A stretch of 64,000 nt of DNA, from the NCBI GenBank assembly GCA_009829735.1, contig CM020618.1, positions 35,688,894 to 35,752,893 of the forward strand, read 5' to 3'. Both the position numbers and the translations under genes were made by a program. Below are positions 50,486 through 61,633 of the stretch, one piece after another. This DNA comes from Pyropia yezoensis. Its lineage: Eukaryota > Rhodophyta > Bangiophyceae > Bangiales > Bangiaceae. The notes under the pieces are model-generated. The model made no database searches, was not told the origin of the DNA, and worked only from the letters and a program-made list of their open reading frames with translations. The first letter of the stretch is position 1, and every line of letters begins with the position of its first letter.

Positions 50486-51896
50486 TCACGCCCGCCCATA
50501 GTACTTGACCACTACCCGCGGCGTTTCCTCCTCCCAGGCATTAGCAAAACCTGTCAAACAGCAAAAAGAAGGGACGGGCCGGGCGTGAGACCGGCAACAA
50601 GGGCAGTGAATGACAGAGTGCAGCAAGGCAAAGCACGACAAGGAACAAACAACCGGGTTAACACTGAGGGACAAGTCGTCGGAATGCAGCAGCACCGCTC
50701 AGCAGCCGAAGCTGGAACAGCCTACCCATCATAAAGCATTCTGAATCAAGAATCAGCCGTGTGGCACCATGACCGGAGTACCCAACCAAGATGACCAGAG
50801 GACTCAACCAAGACGTACCGTTCTCCTTTTCCCAGCTCTCCTGCAGTGCCTTGACCAGCGCGGACTGAGCATCAAAGCGGCAGGTGACCGTCTCCCGGAA
50901 CGCCACTCGAAACTCAGACGTCGCCCCCGCGGTGGTAACCACTCGCAGGTCCACGCCCAGCCGGTCCAGCGCCATCATCGTCACCGTCTCTGCATCCGTG
51001 ACACCTAGAAAGACGCGGCACATGGAGCGGAGCTCCTTCTGCTGCCGCTTGTTGGTCGTGGACACCATAGCCGGCGCGTCGAACGCCAACGGGTCGGCCG
51101 AGGCGTTGGAATACAGCTCGGGGGGCACCCACGTGGCGGTAACCCCAAAGCCGCCCACAAAATAGACGTCCTCGACGGACATGCGGAAAAAGTTAAAACG
51201 GTCGGGATATGTCAACGCCTTGGCCGCATGCGGGTGGCGCTCCGTGTACGCCTCAACCAGCTCCGCCACCTCCTCTTCTTCAGCAGCCTGATCAGCCCCG
51301 TCGGCAGACACGGCCAAGGGCGCCAGCCGGCCAACAAGCGTCGCCCTGCAGCCTCCCTGCCCCGACGACTCCTGCGGCTGGGCGTAGAGGGATACGCGGT
51401 TTGATTCGGTCAGGTTCTTAGAGTGTGCCGCGTCAACGGCCAGGAGCATCACGGGACGGCCAACACTGTCGAGCACATAGTCCACGTGGGAGCCAAACGG
51501 CACCCCCCCGTGCTTGACCGAAGAAGTGCACAGCGTGCCGGTACGGCAGACGTGGACGACCGTACGGGCGCGCTCGCCAACGGTCAGGCGATGCTCTGCT
51601 TCGAGGGCAACCGCAACCTCTGCCACAGCGTTGTCTTCGGTGATGGCCGCCGATGACGCGTCCACCCAAAGTGTGGTGGTGCCGGGGAGGTAGGAGGACG
51701 GAGCCGCTGGCGCCGACGACTCGGCGTGCTGCATGGTGGGCACTGAGCGCCCTGTGGGGCTAGTAGTTGGCCTGCCAGCAGCAGAGAGTGAGCGTCCGGC
51801 CAATGTGGGAAGTCGGAGAGGCCTGCCGCTGCAGGAAGCGGCCTGCGTCCGGCACAGCCCTGCAGACCTTGCCGGGGCAACCGGGGTGAACGCCAT
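50486..51896 (-). CDS. Glutamyl-tRNA-reductase-binding-protein-like (split barrel + DUF2470), plastid-targeted
   Basis: Two exons: 51896-50819 and 50550-50486, 380 residues. Donor GTACGT (AACG|GTACGT) and acceptor TTTGACAG fit exactly and restore a family-like C-terminus (YYGRA) instead of the read-through tail. Residues 1-55 are Ser/Ala/Arg-rich like a plastid transit peptide (MAFTPVAPARSAGLC). About 75-225 resemble the FMN-binding split barrel (FGSHVDYVLDSVGRPVML; HSKNLTESNRVSLYA), and 225-380 a DUF2470-type domain (FNFFRMSVEDVYFVGGFG). The plant homologue tethers glutamyl-tRNA reductase to plastid membranes in haem/chlorophyll synthesis; the cyanobacterial and HugZ relatives are haem-linked. 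The exact partner here is inferred. Confidence 0.85.
50551..50818 (-). other. Intron of the GluTR-binding-protein-like gene
   Basis: 268 nt, phase 1, GTACGT...TTTTTGCTGTTTGACAG. The donor is the same hexamer as in the V-ATPase H intron, suggesting a strong local donor consensus. Confidence 0.85.
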
Positions 51897-52462
51897 GGTT
51901 GCGCCGAGGGTGGGCGCGGGGGGGGCGGAGGAAAGAGACAAGAGGTAAACTCGGAGCAACTTCAGCTTTGTCAACCACAGGAGACTAGTCGTTTGCGCCC
52001 AAAGGAAGGAGGGCGACAGCGGACGGAGACAACGCAGTACCGAGGATTCGTCGAGGGAGGGGGCTGGTCAGACCGAGGGGGACACTGGGCGGAGGTCACA
52101 CCAAGCATGCCCAGATCCGACCAGCGCGTCCTCAACCACACTGGCCAAATCGACAGGAAACAGGTGAAACTACATGACTTGATGAAAACAGTCAACAATT
52201 ACTAAAGTAGTCTGTGTTAATTGGGACTTCATTTCCACGAACAGCTTGCTCCCAGCCCTTCAGTGCTTGCGCCACCGGCAGCCACTGGCGCGCTGCTGGG
52301 GGGGGGGGGAGGGGAGGGTGCGAGCGGCACGCACGCCTTGACGTGTGGTGGTCTCTTGCCCGGCGACCCGAGCTTACGGCGCGGTCGCACGAACTTGTCC
52401 ACCTGCCCGCCCTCATCCTGCCTCGTCGATTAGGGGTCGCATCGGCACGTGTGCTTTGTACC
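51897..52462. promoter_or_regulatory. Divergent promoter region
   Basis: 566 bp between the divergent starts of the plastid protein (minus) and V-ATPase subunit H (plus). It is less GC-rich in the middle (around 52100-52220) and contains a G-run at 52300-52310. No canonical TATA element was identified. Confidence 0.45.
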
Positions 52463-54340
52463 ATGGTGGCCACCTCCCCCACCTCTGGGGCGGTTGCGCC
52501 ATGGACGGTCATCTCACAGGGCAGCAGCCTCACCTACGAGCAGGCGACAGGGCTGGACAAGCTGGAATTCGCGCAACGATCCCAGGGGTCGGCATTGTCA
52601 CGGCTGATGGACGATGAGGGCCATGTTAAGCGGGCCACGGTACGTCATGGAGGTTTGAGTGGGTCTGCTTCTGCCAGGAGCCGTTCGGTCTGTTTCGTTT
52701 CTGCTTGAATCCCCCCTCCCCCTCCCGTCTTGTTTTTGTGTGTGCATCGCTGCGCTACACGTTATGTGCTCCACAGTGCTGCTTGTAGCTGACGCTTGGT
52801 CCTTTGTTTCCTTCTCTTTTGTCGCTGTGAACGTTGTGATCTTCGGCCTGCGTCACTGCGTACTCGTGTCCTTTTCCCCGTGCACACCTCTGCTTCCACC
52901 ACCCAGGCTGCCCTGCTTGTAGCGCTGAACAGCATGAGCTCCCCCACAGCCATTTCTCGCTCTGCCTTTCTCCTCCATGACGTCGTTGGCTGGTCTCCCG
53001 TCGCGGCCGCCGCTGCTGTGAACACGATTCTCACCTCCCAGCTGGACGACGCCCCCCTCTTTGCGCCGCTCCTCCGCCACATAGACGCAAGTGGCAGCCA
53101 GGACAGTGCGCCGTCCGTGACGGCCGCCGCGTGCGCGCTGGCCACGGGGGCCCTCATGGGGACCCGCGCGCTGGTCAAGGCCATCCCCAAGTCGTCGGTT
53201 TTTGCGCCCGTGTTGGCTGCCCAGGAGGCCGCTTTTTGCCGCTACATTGCCACCTCCCTTGCCACCCACACTGCCGTACATGCCGGCCTGGGGGCAGATG
53301 ATGAGGTGGAGGACGGAAAGGCGGGTGGTAATGGCGCGGGCGACGATGAGGAGGAGCAGCTGACGCCCGAACAGGAGCATGCTGCGGAAACTGCGCATGA
53401 CGCGGCTGCACGAGCGAGGGAGGAGGCCATCCACCGGACGCTCGGCGCACTGGCCGCTTACATGATGGTCGACGAGCACCGTACCACCTACATCCAGACG
53501 ATCGGGGACCTGGAGCCCATTGCTCGGCTGGTGCGCCCCGCTGACGCTCTGGGCGGCAGTGGCGGCGGCGGTGGCGCGGGTAGCAGCGGTGGCAGCGCCG
53601 GCCTGGCCAATCGCAGCAGCGTGCAAGTTGTGTACGAGGCGTTGCTGTGCCTGTGGCTGATCTCCTTTGCTGCCGCCAACGACAATGTGAGTGGCGCCAT
53701 GGACGCAGCGGCAGTGCCCCGCCGATTGGCCGCCCTCCTCCGCGACGCGGCGGCGGAAAAGACGGTGCGGGTAGCGTTGGCGACGCTGCGGAATCTGGTC
53801 TCCCGTGCGGGCGGCGGGCGAGGCGAGCAGCTGCGGCGAGAGATGGTGGGTGCTGGCCTGGTGGCCATCCTCGGTCGCCTCTCTGCCCGTGGCTGGGCTG
53901 ATGAGGAGCTCCGCAGTGACTTGTCGTCGCTGTCGGACGCGCTTGCGGATGAGCTGGCCTCGATGAGCACCCTTGACGTGTACCGCTCCGAGGTGCTGTC
54001 GGGCGCCCTCGGTTGGACGCCCGTCCACACGGACGCGGCGTTTTGGCGGACCAACGCTGAAGCGTTGGAGCGGGACAACCGCCACGTCCTCCGCGCGCTG
54101 GTGCGGCTGCTCTACGACCAGGCCTCTGAGCCGGTGGTGCAAGCGGTGGCGTGCCACGACCTGGCCATGTTTATCAAGGCCCACCCGCGGGGGCGCGCCA
54201 TCGCCAACAGCCTCGACGTCAAGGGGCGGCTGATGCAGCTGATGGAGTCGCCCGACGCGGCGGTTCGGCGCCACGCCCTCAACGCGGTACAGGTGTTGAT
54301 GATTATGCACTATGACCTGCTCCAGCGGGCGTCGTCTTGA
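52463..54340 (+). CDS. ATP6V1H: V-type H+-ATPase subunit H (VMA13)
   Basis: Exons 52463-52639 and 52907-54340, 536 residues, phase-0 intron (GCCACG|GTACGT...CACCCAG|GCTGCC). Subunit H is the V1 cap component that couples V1 to Vo and blocks ATP hydrolysis in free V1. The first exon carries the family N-terminal helix (WTVISQGSSLTYEQATGL). HEAT-like repeats follow to about residue 400. The C-terminal domain is diagnostic (GALGWTPVHTDAAFWRTNAE; ACHDLAMFIKAHPRGR; RRHALNAVQVLM). Length exceeds the usual 440-480 because of an acidic insert (about 185-215) and a Gly/Ser-rich insert (about 274-290). The ATG at 52463 fits the family start; upstream in-frame sequence looks non-coding. Confidence 0.93.
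52640..52906 (+). other. Intron of the V-ATPase subunit H gene
   Basis: 267 nt, GTACGTCATGG ... CCACCACCCAG, phase 0. T-rich compared with the flanking exons, with a long pyrimidine-rich stretch before the acceptor. Confidence 0.9.
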
Positions 54341-54783
54341 CCTGACCAGCGGCCGACGCTGTGGCCGACGCGGTAGCCGACGCGGCGGCCCCCCCCTCCC
54401 TGCAGCCCCCGGTAGGGCGGCGGGGTCCCCATGAGCGAATGGGTGGTGTGGCTGTGCGCATTGGTCGCGGCCCACGGCCCTCTGCCGGTGGTGCCGTGCC
54501 CCAACGGCCCAGGGACACACTTGATAATAGGGGCCACCGTTGGCCCACCACACCGAGCCAGAAGTGTATTTTTTTTTCTCCCTTTTTCCCCCCCCCGCGC
54601 GAGGGGCACTGCCCCTGCCCCGCCCACTCGCGCGCGGGCGTAGCCCTGCGCCACCTCACGCCACAGGGGTGGCCAGGCGACCCGTTTTATTGTCCCCCCC
54701 CCCCCCAAACCCCGCTGCGCTGCCGCCGCCCCCGCGCCCGCACGAAGCGACGCGGCCTGGTGGCGTTGTGCTCTCCCACACGT
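54341..54783. terminator. Convergent 3' region between V-ATPase H and the TGS1-like gene
   Basis: Both genes end here, tail to tail, so the region must carry two polyadenylation sites. It contains a T-run with C-runs (54567-54600) but no AATAAA was recognised on either strand. Confidence 0.4.
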
Positions 54784-55250
54784 CTACCCCCCCCCCCCCC
54801 CCCCCCCCCCCCGCCGCCCCCCCCCCCGCACCAGCCCCCCCATCCAGACCGTGGCGGTCTTGCACGCGGCGCCCAGGTAGTTCCACTCGAGTTCGCACGC
54901 CACTCCCCCTCCGCCCCCCCCCAGCGGGGGCGTCGGCAACGGCGCAGGCGGCGACGGCCGCCGCAGCGCTGCCGGCAGCGCCGCTGCCACTGGCGGCGGC
55001 GGCGGCGGCGGCGGCGGGGGCCCCAGGCCGAGCGCCGCCGGCACCGCCGCCGGGTCCACATTCCGGGGCAGCAGGATGGCCACGTTGGGGGACACCCCCC
55101 GGGCGGCCGCGACGCAGTCGCCCGCCGCGTACGGCCGCATGGACGTGAGGTCAAAGGGCGCGCCGCCCGTCTTGTTGTACGCGGGGCCCCCCCAGGGGGG
55201 GGACAGGAAGATGGCCGCCACGGGCGACGTCCCCGCCGGTGGGGGGACGT

Positions 55251-55289
<39 letters not shown>

Positions 55290-55636
55290 GGGTGGGGGCG
55301 CCGGGAGGGGCGCTGCCGGCGGGGACGCTGCCGGCGGCGGGCGCTGGGGGGGTGCGCCGGGGGGGGGAGCCCCGCCGCTGCCGCTTGCCGTCGGGCTGGC
55401 CCGCCACACACAGAGCGGGGGGGGAGCGGGGGGCGGGAGGGGGGGTGCCCGCCGCCGCCGCCGCCGCCGCGGCGGTGGCGGTGGCGCGTGGCAAAGGTGG
55501 CCGCGGCGGGGACGGGGGTGCCGCCGTCGGCGGCAGCGGCAGCGACGACCGCGACGGCAGCGGTAGCGGGCACGACGGCAGCACGCCGACCGCAGCAGCG
55601 GCAGAGGCGGCAGCGGCAGCGGCAGCAGCAGTGGCG

Positions 55637-55667
<31 letters not shown>

Positions 55668-56484
55668 CGGGCGACACGGGGCTGCTGCTGCCGGCGGGCA
55701 CGCCAGCGGCGGCGCCGGCGGCGCCGGCGGCTGTCGCTGCCGGCGCCCCCCCCCCCGCCCCCCCCCCCACCCCCGCGGGGCCACCCGCAGCGCCGGCAGG
55801 AGCGCAAACGCGTCGGCAATGACCACATCCACCGCCGCGCCCACCCCGTACAGCGCCGCGTTGGCCGCCGCCGCCGCCGCCCGCGACGGCGCCAGCTCCA
55901 CCGCCACCACCGCCGGCGCGCCGGCGCGCGCAAACGCAATCGCATTGCCCCCAACGCCCGCGAATACGTCGAGCACCACCCCAGGGGGGGGCGGGGGCGC
56001 CCCCCGCCGGCCGTGCCGCCCGCCCCGCCGTCGACGGCGGCGGCGCGGCGGCGGCGGCGTCGCCGGCGTCGCCGCCGCCGCCGCCGCCGCTGCCGACGCC
56101 GTCCCTGTCATCCCCGGCGGCGTCACTGGTGGCACCCCCGCCCCACCGCCGCCGCTGCCGTCGGCCACCCCCCCCCCGCCCCCGCCGGCGGCGGCGGCGT
56201 CGACGGCGGCGGCGGCAGCAGCAGCGGCGGCAGCAGTGGCGGCAGCAGTGGCGGCGGCGGCGGCGGCGGCGGCACCCCCCCCCCCACCGGCGGCGTGACG
56301 ACGGCGAGCGCGGCGAGCAGCCGCCGCGCAATGTGGAGCGCAATCTTTTCGGGCGTCACCGAGTACCACGCCTCCGCGTCGGGGAGGTGGACGCCCTCGT
56401 CGTAGCGGTGGAAGAGGCGGTACCGCTGGGCGTGGTACTTGGCCACGCCGGCTGGCACGGGGGGGGGGGGGGGGGGCTGGGCAT
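54784..56484 (-). CDS. TGS1: TGS1-type RNA cap trimethylguanosine synthase, split over three frames
   Basis: TGS1 turns the m7G cap of snRNAs and snoRNAs into 2,2,7-trimethylguanosine using SAM, in the nucleus. Diagnostic blocks occur in order but in three minus-strand frames: [16 protein letters not shown] with [14 protein letters not shown] (about 56450-56310); [20 protein letters not shown], the SAM-binding motif, with [10 protein letters not shown] (about 55985-55810); [15 protein letters not shown], the catalytic motif, with [10 protein letters not shown] and [14 protein letters not shown] (about 55230-54840). Between them lie Ala/Pro/Gly tracts of about 100 and 190 residues, where a normal enzyme has short links. 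Each frame break falls near a C/G run of 10 or more and needs the same one-base correction, so homopolymer miscalls are likely; a decayed gene is possible. A likely ATG lies at 56484, before an 18-base run. The stop is at 54784, next to a 26-C run. Confidence 0.75.
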
Positions 56485-57771
56485 CCTGTTGAGGAGGGGG
56501 GGGGATGGGGGGGTGGTGGGGGGAGGAGGGGGAGGAGGGTTCGTGGGTGCGTGGGAGAGGACAGATGGGGTTTGGGATGTGGAGGAAGGGGGGGGGGGTG
56601 GGGGGGCGGGGGCACGTCGCGCGCACTGACCACACGGTCTGGCGCGGACGGGTCGGTCGATGTGGGGAGAGGGGGAGGCGCACCGCGATGATGAGCGTCG
56701 TTGACCAACCAGCGTGGCTGGCGCTCCCCCAATCCCCAAGCGCTGTCTGCCCAGACGCAGCCCTACGCCGCGTCGGCTGTGTGTGTCACGCGGTGCTGGG
56801 CCGCCGCGCATACACACGCGGCGGGGGGCGCCCGTTTCTTTCCGCCCGCTGTCATGGGAGCAACGTCCGTCCGTCTCGGTCCCGCTGGTCCCCCCGCCGC
56901 CGGCCGTGGCGCCCACGCCCCCCCCCCCGCACCCGACTTGCCCATCGAGGGAGAGGGGAGCCTCCCTCCCTCCTCCCCCTCTCTTTTTTTCCTTTTTTTT
57001 TTTTTTCTTTTTTTTTTCTTCTTTTTTTTGCCGCGCTCGCGACGGCCGCTCCCTCCCCGGCCCCGCTCCCCCCCGCCTCTAGGTAGCCGCGCGGGCCGGC
57101 GCAACGCGCCGGCAGGGGGGGGGGGCGGCGGCGGCGGTGGCAGCGGCGCTGCCCTGCCACACCCCCCCCGAAAAAACGGCAGACAGACAGACGCTGCCGC
57201 GTCGCCACTCTGCTGTGTATCGCGCCACGGCTGGGGGGGGGGGGGGGGGGGGGCGGCGGGACGGAGGGGGCGCCACCGGCGGCGGCGGCGCGTGGTCAGC
57301 CCGCCACGGCGGCGGCGGCGAGGGATGCCGCCAGCGGGCGGCCCGCCCCGCCCCGCCCGTCTCCGCGCCCGCCGTTGCGGCGGCCGCGGGCGGGCGGGCG
57401 GGGCGGGCGTGCCCGGCGGGGGCGGGGGGTGCGGGCGGGTCGGGTGCCATACGCCGCCTCCCTGCCCCACCCACCCTCTCCCCCCACGGGGGGGCGCCGC
57501 CTGCCGCCATTGACGGGCGGGCGGCGGCGCGGGGGGGGGATGGCGGCGCGTGGCATCCCCCTCCCCCCTCTTCCCCTCCTCGCCCCCCCTGTGCCGCCGC
57601 GGCGCGGGGGGACGCGGCCCGCCGGGGCAACCCTCCCCTCTCTCCGCCAACTACTTCCCCCCCCCCCCGCTCACCCCCCCAGCGCCCCGTCACGCTATCG
57701 GCGCCACCGCCGGCGTGGCGCCAGCCTTTGCCTGCCGGCACCGCAGGACCCCCCCTCCCCTGGTCGGCGCG
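56485..57771. other. Intergenic region between two minus-strand genes
   Basis: It contains the presumed TGS1-like promoter side and the 3' end of the next gene. A pyrimidine tract dominated by T-runs lies at about 56985-57040, and G-runs at 57113-57125 and 57233-57252. Long ORFs on both strands are low-complexity Ala/Gly/Pro/Arg only, and no gene was recognised. Confidence 0.45.
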
Positions 57772-59805
57772 TCAGCCGCCCGCGGGCGCCCGCCGCAGCG
57801 CCGCCAGCGCCGCCGCCACCGCGGCCACGGCGGCGGCCACGTCGGCAGCGGCGCCGCCACCGCCGCCACCGCCGCAGCCACCGCCGCCACCGCCGCCGCC
57901 ACCGCCGCCGCCGCCGCGGGCGGCGGCAGCCAGCCGGCCAACCGCCGCGTCGGCCGCAGCAACCGCCGCCGCCGCCGACGCTGCCGACGCCGCCGCCGCG
58001 GGCGGGGTGCGACGACTGGTGGCGGCAGCGCCGGCGGGGGGGGGGGAGGGGACGCCGCCGCCGCCCGCCGCCGCCGCCGCCGCTGCCGTGCGGGCGGCGG
58101 CGGCCATCCGCCGGGCAACGGCCGCCCGCACCGCCGCCGCTGGTGCGGCGGCGCCCGCCACGGCCAGCCCCGCCGGCTGGCGGGTCAGCGTCACGACGGT
58201 GGCGGCGGCGGGCGGCCGGCGCACCGCCACCGCCACCCGCCCGCCGGGGACGGCCAGGGCGGCCACAGCGGCGGCCGCGGCGGCGGCGGCGGGGGGGGGG
58301 GTGTCCGCCGCCGCTGCGACGACCGCCGCGACCGCCGCGGCGGCGGCGGCAGCGTCGGCGGGGAGGGGCAACCAGGCGGCGCTGGGCGGGGGGGTGGGGG
58401 CGGGGGGGGTGGGGCGCCCGGCGGTCAGCGCCCGCGCCAGCGCCGCCCGCGGCGCCGCCGCACCGACCACCACCGGTGGACGGGTGGCACCGCCGCCGCC
58501 ACCGCCGCCGCCGCCGCCGCTGCTGCCGCCGCCGCCGCTGGCATTGCCGGCGGGAGTGATCACCGCCCAGTCGAGGACGTCGACGGTGGGCGGGCACGCC
58601 CAGAGGGGCACATCCAGCACCCCGCCGTCGCCACCCTCCACCCCCGCCTTCCCCCCCCGTCCCCCGCTCGCCAGTGCCGGGCCGCCGCCGCCGCCGCCGC
58701 CGCCACTGCGGGGCGCTGCAGGGGGGGGCGGGGGCGGGGGCACGTAGCGCAGCGACGCGGTGACCGTCAGCGGCGCCAGCGACGTTAGCGGCAGCCGCAG
58801 GGTGACCGCCGCCGCGGGGGCGGCGCCGCCCCCGCCACCGGCGGCCGCCGCCACGGCCGCCGCCGCCGTGGCCACCCGCTCCCCACAGGCGGCGGCAGCG
58901 GCGGGCGGCGGCGCGCCCATGGCCGCCGACGGCCGCCCCGGCGTGACGGCGACGACCAGCAGCCAGCCCGGCCCCCACGGCAACCCCCCCCTCCCGCGCA
59001 GGGTGGCCGTTACCGCCAATACCGTCGTCGTCGTCGTCGTCGCCGCCGCCGCCCTATTGCCGCCGCCACCGCCGCCACCACCACCACCACCACCCCCACC
59101 CCCAACACCTCCACCCCACCCCCCCTCCCCCGCCACCGCCGCCGCGGGCGCCACCCGCACGTCTGCCCACAACCCCGCGGGCGGCGCCCCCCCGGCGGCG
59201 GCGGCTGCCGCCACCACCGCCGCGGCGGTGGTGGCGGCGGCGAGGCGGGCGCCCGCCCGCGACGCGGCGGCGGTCGCGGCGGCGTGCCACCGGGTCGCCG
59301 CCCGCAGCGCGGCGACGGTGGTGGCCAATTCCGCGTCCGCGGTGGGCGGGCGGTGCAGACGGGGGGGGGAGGGGAGGGTACTGGCGGCAGCAGCGGCAGC
59401 GGCGGCGGAGGCGGCGCCGCCGCCGACCGGCCACCCGCACGCGGCGGCGGCGGCCGCGGCGGCGGCGCCGGTCAAGCGGGTGACGGCGACGGCGACGCCG
59501 CCGAGACGCCCCCCCGCGGCACCGCCCCTCGACCAGTCCACCCGCGCGGCCGCGGGGGCGGGGCGGTCCCCCCTCGGCTCCGCGCTGCGGCCCCTTACCA
59601 CAAAAAAAACGCCACCGTCGCCGCAGACGTCCCCGTCCCCGTCGGCGGCGGCAGCGGCGGCGGCGGCGGCTACCAGCCGCGTCCCACCCGTCGGCGTGGG
59701 GCCACCGCCACCGGCGGCGGCGGCGGCGGCGGGCAGGCGTGCCGCCGCGGGGAGCCACCAGGGGGTGACCACCACCCCCGCCGCCCTCACCGCGGGGGGC
59801 GCACC

Positions 59806-59857
<52 letters not shown>

Positions 59858-60050
59858 GCGGCGGCGGGGGTGGTGGCGGACCCCGCGGGGGCGGCGGTGA
59901 GCAGCACCCCCCGGCCGGCGGCCCCCACCGCCAGCACCGCGGTGGGGGAGGCGGCGAGCGCCACCACCGGCGCGCCGACGGCCGCCACCACCCGCGGGCG
60001 GCGCCACAGCCCGCCCGCCCCGGCAGCCGCGCCACCGCCGCCGCCGTCGC

Positions 60051-60081
<31 letters not shown>

Positions 60082-60639
60082 GCCGTCGCCGCCGCCGCCG
60101 CCGTCGCCGTCGCCGCCGCTGCCGCTGCCGCCACCGCTGCTGTCGTCGCTGCTGCCGCTGCTGCCGTCGCTGCTGGCCCCCCCACCGCCGGCGGGGGCAG
60201 CCACGGTCAGGACACCCGCCCACGTGCCCGCCACCCGCACCCGCAACGATGCCCGCCAACGGCCGCCGCCACCCGCGGCGGCAGCGGCGGCGGCCGCCAG
60301 CGCAGGTGCCACCGCCCCCGCACCGCCCGCCGCCCCCGCCGCCGTCGACGACAGTGTCGTCGGTGCTGCTTCCCCCGCCGCCACCGCCGCCGCCGCCCCC
60401 GCCACCGCCGCCGCGGGCCGTGGCACGTCCAGCGTCAGGGCCGCCGTCTCTGCCGCGCCGTCGGTACCACCGGCGGCGGCATCGTCGGCGGCATGGCCGT
60501 GCACAGCGGCGGTGGCGGTGGTGGCGGACGCTGCGTCGTCGACACGGTCGTCGACGGCGGCGGGCGCGGCGGCGCGGGGGGCAATGGCGGCGGGCGTGGC
60601 GGCAGCGCCGCTGCCGGTGGGGGGGGTGGACCAGTGCAT
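57772..60639 (-). CDS. Large Ala/Gly-rich protein with FAAP100-like layout
   Basis: 955 residues from the ATG at 60639 (MHWSTPPTG); an earlier in-frame codon adds only low-complexity sequence. Between Ala/Gly/Asp tracts, non-repetitive islands look like folded protein: propeller-like strands (VVALAASPTAVLAVGAAGRG), a helix near residue 436 (ELATTVAALRAATRWHAAA), then strands around 540-560 (GLPWGPGWLLVVAVTP), 611-632 (VTLRLPLTSLAPLTVTASLR) and 683-694 (PTVDVLDWAVI). Order and wording resemble the propeller, coiled coil and beta-sandwich plan of the Fanconi-anaemia core protein FAAP100, which with FANCB/FANCL ubiquitinates FANCD2-FANCI. This is a pattern match by eye. Long ORFs also run on the plus strand, but they lack such islands. 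Confidence 0.45.
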
Positions 60640-61633
60640 GGCGGCCACACACACGGGGTTAAGGGGGCGGGGGGGGGGGGGAGAAAGGGAGGGGGGAGAA
60701 AAAGAAGAGGAAAGGTGGGGGGAGGGCGACGGCCGCCGGCGCAGCGGCAACGGCGCGTGCCGCCGCGCCGCAGCGATGGGAGAAGAGGGGACGGGGGACT
60801 GGACCGGGATCAACGCCACGCCCGTCCCCCCTGTCGATCCTCCTACTGATTGCTACCTCTCTCTTCCTCACGCTCCTTTTCCTTGACCGCTGCCGACCGG
60901 TGGTCACCCGTTGCACGCCCGCGCCCTGTCCGCCGCCGCTGGCTTGACCCGCGCCCCCACCCGGCTGCCGCCCCGACGCGGCCACCCCCGACGGTGGAGC
61001 ACGCGCCGGGACCACCCCGCCCCCAGCCGCCGGCCCCAGACGTCATGTCCCCTTTTTCGGCCGCCACCCGCTGTCGACAGCCGGCCGCGCCGGCGGGCGC
61101 CGTCCCCGCGCGTCGGTGAGCGACCCCGCCGACCCCTCCCGCCTGCCGTGCTACGCTCTTTGCCTGGGACCGCCGGTGGGTGGCCCAGTGTCTTCCGTGC
61201 GTCTGGTGCTCTCGCGCATGAGCCTCGCGCAGGAGCCAGCCGCCCGTCGCTCTTTGTCATGCGTGGATGACTTTCTGGGGGGGCAAGACCAAGGACATGG
61301 GGGGCACGCAGGGACGTCCCCGCCAACGCCGCCGACGACTGGTGAGGCTGCTATGGTTTTCTTTCACTTGAACAGGCCTGTTGCGCTCTCGTCTATGTAT
61401 TTATGTTCACGCCCGCCCCCGGGCTCAACCACTCGCCCCCTGGGGCGAGGCACGTCGGCGCTGTGCCCAAGCTCGTTGCCTCTGCCGCCCCCCCCCCCCC
61501 CCCCCCCCCCCCTCCTCCTCTATCCGTCCCCATCCCCTTCCCTCCTACGCCCATTGCCACCCCACAAGTCTCCACACCGCCTCCTCACCAACGGCCAGGC
61601 GGTCCATCCTCCCCCGCGCCGCGGCAGGGTCCC
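60640..61633. other. Intergenic region between two minus-strand genes
   Basis: The 5' flank of the FAAP100-like gene and 3' flank of the repeat protein. It includes a purine-rich tract (60661-60730) and a 26-C run around 61487-61512. No additional gene was recognised. Confidence 0.4.

Noticed and set aside
52853..54553. Minus-strand ORF of 566 codons opposite V-ATPase subunit H
   Set aside because: A mirror of the real gene; His/Arg/Gln-rich with no domain.
54361..55566. Plus-strand ORF of 401 codons over the TGS1-like gene
   Set aside because: An Arg/Gly/Pro-rich shadow of the conserved methyltransferase blocks on the minus strand.
58760..60886. Plus-strand ORFs of 708 and 521 codons opposite the FAAP100-like gene
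   Set aside because: They consist almost entirely of Ala/Pro or Arg/Gly low complexity forced by GCC/GGC repeats, with no non-repetitive folded-looking segment; the minus strand has such segments.
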